A stretch of 64,000 nucleotides of DNA from Gemmatimonadaceae bacterium (GTDB lineage: Bacteria > Gemmatimonadota > Gemmatimonadetes > Gemmatimonadales > Gemmatimonadaceae): the NCBI GenBank assembly GCA_020851035.1, contig JADZDM010000002.1:315995-379994 (forward strand), in the 5' to 3' direction. Positions 11,725 to 20,731 of the stretch are shown here, piece by piece (positions within the stretch are counted from its first letter, which is position 1; every line of letters begins with the position of its first letter). Made by a program: the position numbers and the translations under genes. A model generated the notes under the pieces. That model made no database searches. It worked only from the letters and a program-made list of their open reading frames with translations, and was not told where the DNA came from.

Positions 11725-13094
11725 CAGCCGCGCGCTCCTGCGCCCGCGAGCGCGCTGGCGAACGGGTCAGACACCGTCAGGCGACCATCGTACATCGAGC
11801 GTCCGTTCGTGATGTAGTACTCGAACTCCTCGCGATAGTGGTCGAGGATCGCGGTGTTCGCGTAGCCGGCGGAGTCGCCGAGGCTGCAGATGGTGGTGCC
11901 GTCGTTCGCCTCGCCGATCTCATAGAGGCGCTCGATGTCTTCCATGCGGCCATGACCGGCCACGATGCGGTCGAGGATGCGCTCCATCCACCCCATGCCC
12001 TCGCGGCATGGCGTGCACTGGCCGCACGACTCGTGATGATAGAAGCGCTGGATCACCTGCGCCACGCGCACCATGCAGGTGGCCTCGGCGATGGCCATCA
12101 TGCCACCCGACCCGAGCTGCGAGCCACCGGCGACGGCGGAGATGTGGTCCAGCGTCAGCCCCTCGAGCTCCTTCGCCGACAGCAGCTTCGTCGAGACGCC
12201 GCCGGGGATGATGCACTTGAGCGCCGCACCGTCCTGCATGCCCCCGCAATCCTCGTAGATGAACTTCTCCCACGAGTAGCCGTACTCCACCTCGTACACA
12301 CCGGGCCGCGCGATGTGGCCGGAGATCGAGATCATCTGCGTGCCCGGACTTTTCGGTGTGCCCACCTTCTTGAACTCGGCGGCGCCACGCCCGATGATCA
12401 CCGGGATGTTCGCCAGCGTCTCGACGTTGTTCACCACCGTCGGCTTCTGGTACAGGCCCTTCACCGTCAGGCGGGGCGGCCGGTTGCGTGGCCAGCCCTT
12501 CTTCCCTTCCAGTGACGCCAGCATCGCTGACGCCTCGCCGCAGACGTACGAGCCCGCGCCGCGGTACAGCACCACGTCGCACGAGTACCCGCTGCCGAGG
12601 ATGTTCTCGCCGAGCAGGTTGTTCGCGTACGCCTCCTCGATGGCGGCGGCCATGCGCCGGTACGGCAGGTCGAACTCGCCGCGGATGTAGATGAAGGCGT
12701 GGCGCCCCATCAGCGCGAACGAGCCGATGATCAGCCCCTCCAGGCACATGTGCGGCACATGCTCCAGCAGCCACCGGTCCTTGAACGTGCCGGGCTCCCC
12801 TTCGTCGGCATTCATGCAGACGTAGTGCGGCTCGCCGTCGTTCAGCTTCACCACACCCCACTTCCGTCCCGCCGGGAATGCGGCGCCACCGTGACCGAGG
12901 ATGCCGCCAGCTGACACTTCCTTCGTGACGTCGGCAGGCTGCATCTGCAGCGCCTTGGCCAGGGCCTGGTAGCCGCCGCGCGCCGTGTAGGCGTCCAGCA
13001 GGTGCGAGGTCTCTGTCACGGGGAAGTTCATGAAGAACTTCGTGCCCGACAGCGCCGGTGCGGGTGAGACAGCGGTGGCAACCGGATCGCTCAT
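11724..13094 (-). CDS. nuoF: NADH-quinone oxidoreductase subunit F
   Basis: A 456-residue NADH dehydrogenase subunit that binds NADH, FMN and cluster N3. The nucleotide site GILGHGGAAFPAGRKW (64-79), the FMN stretch NADEGEPGTFKDR and the [4Fe-4S] motif ESCGQCTPCREG near residue 350 are intact, followed by CSLGDSAGY with the distal Cys. The start at ATG 13094 overlaps the nuoE stop (ATGA). Its stop overlaps the nuoG start by one base (TGATG). Confidence 0.97.
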   Translation of the reverse strand: MSDPVATAVSPAPALSGTKFFMNFPVTETSHLLDAYTARGGYQALAKALQMQPADVTKEVSAGGILGHGGAAFPAGRKWGVVKLNDGEPHYVCMNADEGEPGTFKDRWLLEHVPHMCLEGLIIGSFALMGRHAFIYIRGEFDLPYRRMAAAIEEAYANNLLGENILGSGYSCDVVLYRGAGSYVCGEASAMLASLEGKKGWPRNRPPRLTVKGLYQKPTVVNNVETLANIPVIIGRGAAEFKKVGTPKSPGTQMISISGHIARPGVYEVEYGYSWEKFIYEDCGGMQDGAALKCIIPGGVSTKLLSAKELEGLTLDHISAVAGGSQLGSGGMMAIAEATCMVRVAQVIQRFYHHESCGQCTPCREGMGWMERILDRIVAGHGRMEDIERLYEIGEANDGTTICSLGDSAGYANTAILDHYREEFEYYITNGRSMYDGRLTVSDPFASALAGAGARG

Positions 13095-13558
13095 GATCGC
13101 AGCGTCTCGAGCAGGGCGTCCACCGATTCGGGCGTGAGGTTCTCGTGGTAGGTGTCGCCCACCATCATCATCGGCGCGGTGCCGCACGACGCGAGGCACT
13201 CCACCGTGGAGAGCGTGAAGCGACCGTCCAGCGTCGTCTGCCCGGGCGTGATGCCGAGGCGGCGCGACAGGTACGCGACCAGCCCATCGGCGCCACGCAG
13301 TGAACACGAGAGGTTGCGGCAGACCTGGATGTGATGCCTGCCCAGCGGCTTCCGCGTGAACTGCGTGTAGAAGGCCAGCACTTCGTCGACCTGCGTGCGC
13401 GGAACGCCGAGGTATGCCGTCAGCTCGTCCACGTCGCTGTCGGCGATCCAGCCGCGATCCTCCTGGATGCGACGCAGGCACGGGATGGTCAGCGACCCCT
13501 CGAAGCCGGCGGGGTACCGCTTCTTCCACTCCTCGAATTCCGGGATCAGGTGCTTCAT
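13091..13558 (-). CDS. nuoE: NADH-quinone oxidoreductase subunit E
   Basis: A 155-residue thioredoxin-fold subunit carrying the off-path [2Fe-2S] cluster N1a. The four ligands are Cys80 and Cys85 (CRNLSC) and Cys121 and Cys125 (CLASC), exactly the spacing of the family. I chose ATG 13558 (MKHLIPEF), which overlaps the nuoD stop as ATGA. An in-frame ATG nine bases upstream is possible but inside nuoD. Confidence 0.96.
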   Translation of the reverse strand: MKHLIPEFEEWKKRYPAGFEGSLTIPCLRRIQEDRGWIADSDVDELTAYLGVPRTQVDEVLAFYTQFTRKPLGRHHIQVCRNLSCSLRGADGLVAYLSRRLGITPGQTTLDGRFTLSTVECLASCGTAPMMMVGDTYHENLTPESVDALLETLRS

Positions 13559-14787
13559 CGGTCGCACTCCCCGCCGATCATGTTCACCGAGCCGAACGTG
13601 GTCACGATGTCGGCCAGCTGGTGCCCGTCGAGCATCCGGTGCACGCCGCCCATGTGCACGAAGCTGGGCGACCGCACGTGTACCTTGTGCGGCACGCCGC
13701 CGCCGCTGCTGACGATGTAGAAGCCCAACTCCCCGTTCGGCGCCTCATGGGCCACGTAGATGTCGCCTTCCGGCACCGACGGCCCGTCCATGACGAGCTT
13801 GAAATGGTTGATCAGCGACTCGATCTCCGAGTAGACCAGCGTCTTCTCGGGGAACACGCAGCGGTGATCGACCACGTTGATCGGCCCCTCGGGCATCATC
13901 GCCATCAGCTGCCGGATCATGTGCACCGACTCGTCCATCTCGCACATGCGGACGTAGTAGCGGTCGTAGTTGTCGCCCAGGATGCCGACCGGCACGTCGA
14001 AGTCCAGCTCGGCGTAGGCCAGGTACGGCGTGTCGCGGCGCAGGTCGCGGGGCACGCCGGTGGAGCGCAGGATCGGGCCGGTGAAGCCCCAGTGCAGCGC
14101 ATCGGCCGTGCTGATGCCACCCACGTTGCGCAGCCGGTCGATGAAGATGCGGTTCCGGTCCACCATCGCGTGCACCCGCGCCACGTACGTCTCGTACTCG
14201 ACGAGGATGGCCTCGAGGCGCGTGAACCAGCCGTCGGGGACGTCCTGCGCCAGGCCGCCGATGCGGCCGTACGAGTACGTGACCCGGGCGCCGGTCAGCG
14301 CGGCGAGGTGCTCGTACATCGCGTCGCGCACCGTCACCAGGTACAGGAACGCCGTCATCGCGCCCAGCTCCATCAGGCTGGCGGCCACGCAGGTGAGGTG
14401 GTCGCAGATGCGCGAGTACTCCGAGAGCAGCGTGCGCAGGTACTTCGTGCGCGGCGTGATCTCGATCCCCATCAGCTGCTCGACGCCGTCACAGTACGCG
14501 AAGTCGTTGATCAGCGCCGAGCAGTAGTTCAGCCGGTCCACGTACGGGATCAGGTTGTGCCAGGTGTGGTCCTCGCACTCCTTCTCGAACCCGCGGTGCA
14601 GGTAGCCGCAGTGCACGTCGGTGCGCAGCACGCGCTCGCCATCCAGCTCGGCGATGATCTGCACCGTGCCGTGGGTGGCCGGGTGCGACGGGCCGATGTT
14701 GACGATGACCGTGTCATCGCGACCCGAGGGCGTGAAGGCCGGGCGGACGGGGTTCGGGATCGTCGGGGTCGGGATGCCCGCCGTCAC
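13555..14787 (-). CDS. nuoD: NADH-quinone oxidoreductase subunit D
   Basis: A 410-residue homologue of the large [NiFe] hydrogenase subunit that forms part of the quinone-reduction site. The quinone-pocket stretch GPSHPATHG is near residue 33 and the following YLHRGFEK and AYCDGVEQL are typical. The C-terminus ends in the expected DIVTTFGSVNMIGGECDR. The start codon is GTG at 14787, overlapping the nuoC stop as GTGA. NuoC and NuoD are separate proteins here, unlike the fused NuoCD of E. coli. Confidence 0.97.
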   Translation of the reverse strand: MTAGIPTPTIPNPVRPAFTPSGRDDTVIVNIGPSHPATHGTVQIIAELDGERVLRTDVHCGYLHRGFEKECEDHTWHNLIPYVDRLNYCSALINDFAYCDGVEQLMGIEITPRTKYLRTLLSEYSRICDHLTCVAASLMELGAMTAFLYLVTVRDAMYEHLAALTGARVTYSYGRIGGLAQDVPDGWFTRLEAILVEYETYVARVHAMVDRNRIFIDRLRNVGGISTADALHWGFTGPILRSTGVPRDLRRDTPYLAYAELDFDVPVGILGDNYDRYYVRMCEMDESVHMIRQLMAMMPEGPINVVDHRCVFPEKTLVYSEIESLINHFKLVMDGPSVPEGDIYVAHEAPNGELGFYIVSSGGGVPHKVHVRSPSFVHMGGVHRMLDGHQLADIVTTFGSVNMIGGECDR

Positions 14788-15323
14788 AACTCACGCTCCA
14801 GCGCACGCTGCGGCGGCCGGTACGGCACCAGCGGCTGCTCCAGCTGCTTCGGGTAGTCCTTGCGCAGCGGGTGGCCCTGGAAGCCTTCGTAGAGCAGGAT
14901 CGGGCGCAGGTCGTCGTTGCCGCGGAAGCGGATGCCGTACATGTCGTGGCACTCCCGCTCCATGTAGCCCGCCGAGCCGTAGAGCGAGACCAGCGAGTCG
15001 ACGACCGGCTCGGCCTCGCGCACGCGCTGCTTCACCCGCACCCGCACCTTGTGCACCGTGGAATAGAAGTGGTGCACCACCTCGAAGCGCAGCGGCGCGC
15101 CGGGCCAGTCCACCGCCGTCACGTCGAGGAAGAGGTCGAACGCGAACTCGGACTTGAGGCGGCCAGCCAGCGCCAGCATGGCGTGCGGCTCCACGTGCAG
15201 CACCAGCACGCCGTGGGCGATGCCACCCGAGGTGAGCACCGTCGTCGCCGCGTCACCTGCGTCACCTGCGTCAGCCAGTGGCACCAGCGACGTCGCGAGG
15301 CGGTCGAGAAAGTCCGAGGCCAC
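14784..15323 (-). CDS. nuoC: NADH-quinone oxidoreductase subunit C
   Basis: A 179-residue 30-kDa subunit of the peripheral arm. The family signature is present as ERECHDMYGIRFRGNDDLRP, followed by LLYEGFQGHPLRKDYP. The start is taken as GTG 15323 (VASDFLDRLA), two bases after the nuoB stop. No better-placed ATG exists, and the open frame upstream belongs to nuoB. A short Gly-Asp-Ala duplication near residues 19-25 comes from a small repeat in the DNA. Confidence 0.94.
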   Translation of the reverse strand: MASDFLDRLATSLVPLADAGDAGDAATTVLTSGGIAHGVLVLHVEPHAMLALAGRLKSEFAFDLFLDVTAVDWPGAPLRFEVVHHFYSTVHKVRVRVKQRVREAEPVVDSLVSLYGSAGYMERECHDMYGIRFRGNDDLRPILLYEGFQGHPLRKDYPKQLEQPLVPYRPPQRALEREL

Positions 15324-15325
15324 GG

Positions 15326-15862
15326 TCAGAAGGTGTCGTTGATGATGCGGTGCTTGCCGCGGGCGATGGTCTCCTGCAGCCGCATGATGCCATCGATGAC
15401 CATCTCCGGGCGCGGCGGGCAGCCCGGCACGTAGACGTCCACCGGGATGATGCGGTCGATGCCGGGCAGCGACGCATAGTTCTGGTAGAAGCCGCCGCTG
15501 GTGGCGCAGACCCCGAAGGCCATCACCCACTTCGGCTCGCACATCTGCTCGTAGACCTTGAGCAGGATCGGCGCCTGCTTCTGCGTCACGGTGCCCACCA
15601 CCATCAGCAGGTCCGCCTGTCGCGGCGAGAAGCGTGGCAGCGCCGCCCCGAACCGGTCGGTGTCGTAGGCCGAGGCGCTGACGGCCATGAACTCCATCGC
15701 GCAGCACGCCGTCACGAACGGGTACGGGAAGAGCGAGAACTTCCGCGCCCACCCCACCAGCTCGTCCTTGCGGGTGGTGAGGTACTCGAAGCTGGCGTGC
15801 TTGGTGTGCGCGGTCACGGCCGCACCACCCGCATCCACGATCGGCAGGGGCTTCCCGTACAT
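15326..15862 (-). CDS. nuoB: NADH-quinone oxidoreductase subunit B
   Basis: A 178-residue subunit carrying cluster N2, the last electron carrier before quinone. The four ligands are the tandem Cys53-Cys54 (TACCAMEF), Cys119 (GVCATSGG) and Cys148 (VPGCPPRPE). Their relative spacing equals that of E. coli NuoB. ATG 15862 is two bases after the nuoA stop, which fixes the start. The much longer open frame upstream is antisense and out-of-frame sequence. Confidence 0.97.
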   Translation of the reverse strand: MYGKPLPIVDAGGAAVTAHTKHASFEYLTTRKDELVGWARKFSLFPYPFVTACCAMEFMAVSASAYDTDRFGAALPRFSPRQADLLMVVGTVTQKQAPILLKVYEQMCEPKWVMAFGVCATSGGFYQNYASLPGIDRIIPVDVYVPGCPPRPEMVIDGIMRLQETIARGKHRIINDTF

Positions 15863-15864
15863 CG

Positions 15865-16230
15865 CTATTCCGTCACCGCTTCGAGGATGCGCGCCCGATA
15901 GACATACAGCAGGCTGATGACGAGCAGGAAGACGAACAGCGCCAGCGTCAGCATGCTGGTGCCGGTCAGCGGCCGCGAGCCGAGGGTCCAGATGAACAGG
16001 AACATCGTCTCGAGGTCGAACAGGATGAAGATGATCGCCACCGCGTAGTACTTCACCGGCACGGCCTTCACGTTGATGAAGTCCACCGGGGTCGCGCCGC
16101 ACTCGAACGGCTCCTGCTTGACGGCCGTGGTGGCCGGCTTGGGGCCGAGCAGCGCATTGAGCGCCAGCACGAGGCCGAGAAAGCCGACGATGGCCACCAG
16201 GTACATCAGGAATGTGACGTAAGGACTCAT
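15865..16230 (-). CDS. nuoA: NADH-quinone oxidoreductase subunit A
   Basis: A 121-residue, three-helix membrane subunit and first gene of the 14-gene operon. The loop with FECGATP (the conserved Cys loop next to the quinone site) and the second-helix stretch FILFDLETMFLFIW identify it. ATG 16230 gives a normal family length. The 250-base gap upstream, shared with a divergent aminotransferase gene, must hold the operon promoter. Its only A/T-richer spot is around 16326-16345, where no convincing -35/-10 pair was found. Confidence 0.96.
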   Translation of the reverse strand: MSPYVTFLMYLVAIVGFLGLVLALNALLGPKPATTAVKQEPFECGATPVDFINVKAVPVKYYAVAIIFILFDLETMFLFIWTLGSRPLTGTSMLTLALFVFLLVISLLYVYRARILEAVTE

Positions 16231-16480
16231 CGCGCCGGAAGCAGGTGAGGCACTGACGGAACAGGAGCGGCCACGCGCCGCCCGGGGGCGGCGCGGCCGG
16301 GCCGGCACCTGCCGACCCGATCCGGTGCAAACTAGTCAGCGTGTGGGCTTGCAACGCAGCCCGGCGCCGGGACGGTTCCCGCGCCGGCCCGTCCGTCGGC
16401 GGATGCCTGACGCTGCGGGCCCCACGGCTCGGCGCGCGCACCCCCGCGTATCTTCTGCCGGACCCTTCACCGCCCCGCCC

Positions 16481-17737
16481 ATGCACAAGCGCGACTTCCT
16501 CCGCTCCCTCGGCGCCACCACCATCGCCGGCCTCCTCGGCGAGCGGGCCTGGGCCCGGTTCGAACGGCTCCCCGCCCCCGCACTGGCCGCCAGTGAGGAC
16601 TTCTGGGTGGCGCTGCGCCGGCAGTACCGCCTCAAGCCCGACTACATCAACCTCGAACACGGCTACTACTCGATGCAGGCGAGCCCCGTGCTCGAGGCGT
16701 TCATCGGCAGCGTGCGGGAGGTGAACTACCAGGGCTCCTACTACCTGCGCACCGTGCAGGGGGACGACAAGCTCGCCGCGCGCGAGCAGCTCGCCACCCT
16801 CGCCGGCTGCACACCCGCGGAGCTGATCATCACCCGCAACACCACCGAGTCGCTGGATACCGTCATCGCCGGCATCGACTGGAAGCCGGGCGACGAGGCG
16901 GTCATGGCGGCGCAGGACTACGGTGCGATGCTCGACCAGTTCGCCCTCCAGGCCCGGCGCTTCGGGATGGTCAACCGGATCGTGTCACTCCCGAACGACC
17001 CCGCCTCCGACGACGAGCTGGTGCAGCTCTATGCCGCCGCCATCACGCCGAAGACCCGCCTGCTGCTCCTCAGCCACCTGGTGAACATCACCGGCCAGAT
17101 CCTGCCGGTGCGGAAGATCGTGGCGATGGCGCAGGCGCGCGGGGTGCCGGTCGCGGTGGACGGCGCCCACGCCTTCGCCCACCTGGACTTCCGCATCCCG
17201 GACCTCGGCGCCGACTACTACGCGGCCAGCCTCCACAAGTGGCTGGGCGTGCCGCTCGGCTCGGGGCTGCTCTACGTGCGGCGTGACCGCATCGCGTCGC
17301 TCTGGCCGCTGTTCGGCGACATGGGATTTGCGGATGACGACATCCGGAAACTGAACCACACCGGCACCCACCCGGTGCACACCGACCTCGCCATCCAGCA
17401 CGCGATCACGTTCCACGGGAGCATCGGCACCGCCCGGAAGGAGGCCCGCATGCGCTTCCTGAACCAGTACTGGACGTCGAAGGTGCGCGGCGTGCGGAAC
17501 GTGGTCCTCAACACACCCGCCGACCCGCTCCGCTCGGCCGCGATCGCGAACGTCGGCATCGTCGGCATGGAGCCAGGCGCGCTCGCGAAGACGCTGCTGG
17601 AGCGCTACCGCATCTGGACGGTGGCGATCGACCGCGAGAACGTGCGCGGCGCGCGCATCACGCCGCACCTCTACACGACCACCGCCGAGCTGGACGTGCT
17701 CGTGCGGGCACTGACGGAGCTGGCGTCGGCGGCGTAA
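16481..17737 (+). CDS. Class V aminotransferase family protein, exported (isopenicillin-N-epimerase-like)
   Basis: A 418-residue PLP-dependent enzyme of fold type I, class V. The Schiff-base lysine is Lys253 in SLHKWLGVPLGSG and the PLP-binding pair is in VAVDGAHAFAHLD (Asp227, His230). The N-terminus MHKRDFLRSLGATTIAGLL looks like a Tat-type signal with a Lys-Arg variant of the twin-arginine motif, so the protein is probably exported folded with its cofactor. The start at ATG 16481 includes this signal, while the open frame continues upstream without support. The substrate cannot be told from sequence. Members include epimerases and desulfurase-like enzymes, and no cysteine-desulfurase active-site Cys was seen. 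Confidence 0.85.
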   Translation: MHKRDFLRSLGATTIAGLLGERAWARFERLPAPALAASEDFWVALRRQYRLKPDYINLEHGYYSMQASPVLEAFIGSVREVNYQGSYYLRTVQGDDKLAAREQLATLAGCTPAELIITRNTTESLDTVIAGIDWKPGDEAVMAAQDYGAMLDQFALQARRFGMVNRIVSLPNDPASDDELVQLYAAAITPKTRLLLLSHLVNITGQILPVRKIVAMAQARGVPVAVDGAHAFAHLDFRIPDLGADYYAASLHKWLGVPLGSGLLYVRRDRIASLWPLFGDMGFADDDIRKLNHTGTHPVHTDLAIQHAITFHGSIGTARKEARMRFLNQYWTSKVRGVRNVVLNTPADPLRSAAIANVGIVGMEPGALAKTLLERYRIWTVAIDRENVRGARITPHLYTTTAELDVLVRALTELASAA

Positions 17738-17746
17738 GACGGCCGG

Positions 17747-18709
17747 TCAGCGCGGCAGGACCAGCAGGCCCATCGGCACCCGTCGCCATCCGGGCCAGCG
17801 CTGCATCGCGCCGCTGGCCGCGCGCAACTGGAGCTGGGCGCTGATGCCCCCGTCGAGCATCACGGCGCGGCTGCAGCCGAGGGCGCCCATCAGGGCCGCC
17901 GTCTCCGGCGTGGTGAGGCCGAAGGGCACGGCGCCGAGCGTGGGGCCGAAGGCATCGAACCGGGTGAGGACCACCAGCACCGACCCATCGCGCCGGGTGC
18001 CGATCGCCAGCCGCGCGTCGCGGTGGGTGAGGTCCACGCCCGCGGTGCTGTCACGCAGCATCGACGGCACCTCGCCGTCGCCGGTGAGGAGCGTCGGGAA
18101 GCTCTGGAAGGCTGTCCTGACAGCCGCCATGCGGTCGCTCCCGGCGAACTCTGCAGGAGAGCGAAGGGAGACCCGGCCCGCTGAGTCGAACACCACCGCG
18201 CTGGACAGCGGCCCGATCCCCGGGGCGCGCCACTCGCGGCCCTCCAGCACCACCCAGCCCCACGGCAGCGTGCCGAGCAGGGTGACCGCGAACTGTCCGG
18301 CGTTGACGGCGAGCAGGGCCGTGACAGGGGTGGCGGTGGTCCGCCAGGCGGCGCGGCGGGAGAGGTAGCCGTTGGCGTCGCGCTCATAGGTGAAGGCCGT
18401 GTCGAGTGCGAAGCGGACCCTGGCGGGGTCGATGCGCACGACGATCGCACGGGTACGCCACGCCTCGCCATCACCCCGGAGCGGCAGTTCGGCCCACGTG
18501 ATGCCGGCACGTCCCGCGCGCCATCGAAGTGACGCAATCAGTGCACTGTCACCGGTATTCCAGCGGGTGGGGGGCACGGCATCGGGGCGCCAGAGGCCGC
18601 GCCAGCCGCCGTCCCCCGCAACGGAGAGCGGCGCCTTCTGGGCGCCGCTCGTCACTGCTCCGCACAGGCACGCGGCGAGCACCGGCGCGCGCACCAGCGC
18701 TGGGATCAT
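17747..18709 (-). CDS. Phosphodiester glycosidase (NAGPA/DUF2233) family protein, secreted
   Basis: A 320-residue protein with a short signal peptide ending in the region AVTSGAQ. The central and C-terminal part follows the NAGPA-like exopolysaccharide domain, with LLAVNAGQF and the late VMLDGGISAQLQL motif in place of the more usual LDGGGS. The family includes enzymes that cut N-acetylglucosamine-1-phosphodiester bonds. Activity of this one is not proven by the sequence. ATG 18709 overlaps the upstream gene's stop as ATGA, so the two are probably co-translated. Confidence 0.75.
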   Translation of the reverse strand: MIPALVRAPVLAACLCGAVTSGAQKAPLSVAGDGGWRGLWRPDAVPPTRWNTGDSALIASLRWRAGRAGITWAELPLRGDGEAWRTRAIVVRIDPARVRFALDTAFTYERDANGYLSRRAAWRTTATPVTALLAVNAGQFAVTLLGTLPWGWVVLEGREWRAPGIGPLSSAVVFDSAGRVSLRSPAEFAGSDRMAAVRTAFQSFPTLLTGDGEVPSMLRDSTAGVDLTHRDARLAIGTRRDGSVLVVLTRFDAFGPTLGAVPFGLTTPETAALMGALGCSRAVMLDGGISAQLQLRAASGAMQRWPGWRRVPMGLLVLPR

Positions 18710-19647
18710 TCGCTGCCGGAGAACGCGCGGCGCAGGTCGCTGCGGCGGGACGTCAGCAGGTCGTACTCGGCGCGTGTGAAGGTGCGCGTGATCGCGGCGT
18801 CCTGCCGCATCCCGGCCAGCCACGAGGCGATGCGCTCCCACATCATGCGCGACTGGGCATTGGTCATGCCGCCGCCCACGTCTGCGCCAGACGGTGACGT
18901 GCTGGCCAGCAGGCCTTCCGACTCCTTCTGGACGGCCTGGGATCGCGCGTTGTACGCCTCGGCGCGCACCATGCTGGCCGGCTTGGCCGGCGTCGCGCCG
19001 CACTTGGTCCGGATGCCGCGGTTGAGCACGGTGGTATCGGCGGAGCTGCCCATCAGGTTCATGGCCCGCTCGGTGGCGCGCTGGGCGGCCGCCTGGTCGC
19101 CGCGCTGCTGCGCCGCGCCCATCTCCTGCATCGCTGCGACGATCTCCTTCACCTTCGGATCGTTCTGCATCGCTGCGGGATTGGACTGGAACCGCATCAT
19201 CAGCTCCTGCATGCGCTTCTCGCTCGCGTCCTCGGCCGCCTTGCGCGCGTCGCGGGCACACTCGTCCCAGCGGGAGGTCGCCGAGCGATAGGCGCTCTCC
19301 TCTCGCTCGTTCGTGAACAGGCGCGCCGAGTCGGCCAGGGCGCGGGACTGTTCCTGCAGCTGCTCGTAGCGCCGCCGGTTCCCCTCGCGCTGCGTCTTCG
19401 CCCGCTGCATCGCGGCCACGTAGCGGTCCAGCCGCTCGCCGGTGATCTCGACGGTGGTGGCGTCGAACACCGGATCCACCAGCATCGCGACGTTCGCCTT
19501 GTCGTCCACCTTCTGCTCCACGCGGCGCTCGACGGCGCGGCGGAGGCCCCCGAACTGCGCCTCGGCCGGTGCGCTCAGGCACGCGCCGGCGACCAGGACG
19601 ATCAACGAACCGGGGAGTACTCCCCGGACACAGGACATGGCAGGCAT
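18706..19647 (-). CDS. Secreted coiled-coil-rich protein of unknown function
   Basis: A 313-residue protein I do not recognise. It starts at ATG 19647, nine bases after a GGGAG ribosome-binding site, and has a signal peptide (LPGSLIVLVAGACLSAPAEAQ). The mature part is hydrophilic and rich in Ala, Arg, Gln and Glu, with long predicted helices between about residues 45 and 210 (VERRVEQKVDD, MQRAKTQREGNRRRYEQLQE). Three cysteines (one inside the signal peptide) and no recognisable catalytic motif are seen. It is translationally coupled (ATGA) to the phosphodiester glycosidase homologue, suggesting a shared envelope role. Confidence 0.7.
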   Translation of the reverse strand: MPAMSCVRGVLPGSLIVLVAGACLSAPAEAQFGGLRRAVERRVEQKVDDKANVAMLVDPVFDATTVEITGERLDRYVAAMQRAKTQREGNRRRYEQLQEQSRALADSARLFTNEREESAYRSATSRWDECARDARKAAEDASEKRMQELMMRFQSNPAAMQNDPKVKEIVAAMQEMGAAQQRGDQAAAQRATERAMNLMGSSADTTVLNRGIRTKCGATPAKPASMVRAEAYNARSQAVQKESEGLLASTSPSGADVGGGMTNAQSRMMWERIASWLAGMRQDAAITRTFTRAEYDLLTSRRSDLRRAFSGSE

Positions 19648-19903
19648 GACAGGCACTCCCTTCAGGGTGTCTGGGACTCGATCCAGCCCGCCGCGACGGA
19701 GCGGGGGCATGGCCGCAACACGGCGGTGAGGACTCTCCCATCAAAGCAACGCCGGAAGGCCCGGCATCATCTCAGCGAACACACAAGCGAACCCATCCTT
19801 GCGTCAGGCGGCCGGCCGTTACATCGCGCACGGCGCTCGCGCCGAACTCTACCACACGGACCAAACGTCAGCCTAGCGCCCATGGAGGGGCCGCCCACGC
19901 CGC

Positions 19904-20725
19904 TCAGGTGGAGCCGGCCGGCCTGAGCATGGTCCCGGCGAGCTCCCGCACGATCTTCGCCGCCACGGCGGCGGTGAGGCCGGTCCGGTCGCGCGCGGGA
20001 TTGAACTCGACCACGTCGGCGCCGATGATCGGCCCCTCCAGCGCATGGATCATCGAGATCACGTCACGCACCGACAGCCCGCCCGGCTCCCAGTGGCTCA
20101 CGCCGGGTGCGAAGGCGGGATCGAGGGCGTCCATGTCGAACGAGACGTAGACCGGCCCCTCGATCCGGGGACGCGCGCCAGCGGCGAAGTGCCGCATCTC
20201 GATGACCTGTGTCCCGAAGCGCTGCGACTGCTCGCGCTGGTGTGCGCTCAGCGTGCGCAGTCCCACCTGCACCAGCCGGCTGCAGAGCCCCTCCTCCATC
20301 ACCCGCGCGAAGGGGCACGCATGCGAGTGGCGGTCGCCCTCATAGTGGTCGTACAGGTCCGAGTGCGCGTCGATGTGCAGCAGCGCCGGCCGCGGATGGA
20401 CGCGGTGCACGGCGCGCAGGATGGGGTACGTGATCGAATGGTCACCACCGAGCGAGATCGGGCGCGCACCACCGCGCAGCACGCGCGCGATGCCCTCGGT
20501 GATCCGTTCGCGCGTGTGCTCGCCCGGTTCGTTCGGCAGGTCGAGGTCACCGGCGTCGGCCAGCCCACCGGGTGCGAACAGGTTGATGCCTGCCTCGGTC
20601 CAGTCGTTCCCCGCCGGTGAGTGCAGCGCCGCGCGGATCAGGGCCGGCGCCTCCGCCGGTCCGCGGAGGAACGACGAACTGGCGTCGTACGGCACGCCGA
20701 CGAGGCACGGTGGCGGCAGCGTCAT
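19904..20725 (-). CDS. Agmatinase/arginase (ureohydrolase) family enzyme
   Basis: A 273-residue manganese-dependent ureohydrolase-fold enzyme. The binuclear metal ligands are all present: His96 in GGDHS, Asp119, His121 and Asp123 in DAHSDLYD, and Asp197 and Asp199 in SFDMDALDP. Such enzymes release urea or formamide from agmatine, arginine, guanidinobutyrate or formiminoglutamate. The exact substrate is not clear, though the sequence looks closest to bacterial agmatinases. It begins at ATG 20725, five bases after the stop of the DUF4403 gene upstream. Confidence 0.88.
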   Translation of the reverse strand: MTLPPPCLVGVPYDASSSFLRGPAEAPALIRAALHSPAGNDWTEAGINLFAPGGLADAGDLDLPNEPGEHTRERITEGIARVLRGGARPISLGGDHSITYPILRAVHRVHPRPALLHIDAHSDLYDHYEGDRHSHACPFARVMEEGLCSRLVQVGLRTLSAHQREQSQRFGTQVIEMRHFAAGARPRIEGPVYVSFDMDALDPAFAPGVSHWEPGGLSVRDVISMIHALEGPIIGADVVEFNPARDRTGLTAAVAAKIVRELAGTMLRPAGST

Positions 20726-20731
20726 CTCACG

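Noticed and set aside
16231-16480. Promoter pair between nuoA and the aminotransferase gene
   Set aside because: TTGCAA and TAGTTT on the minus strand are too close (14 bases) and otherwise weak. No confident site could be named.
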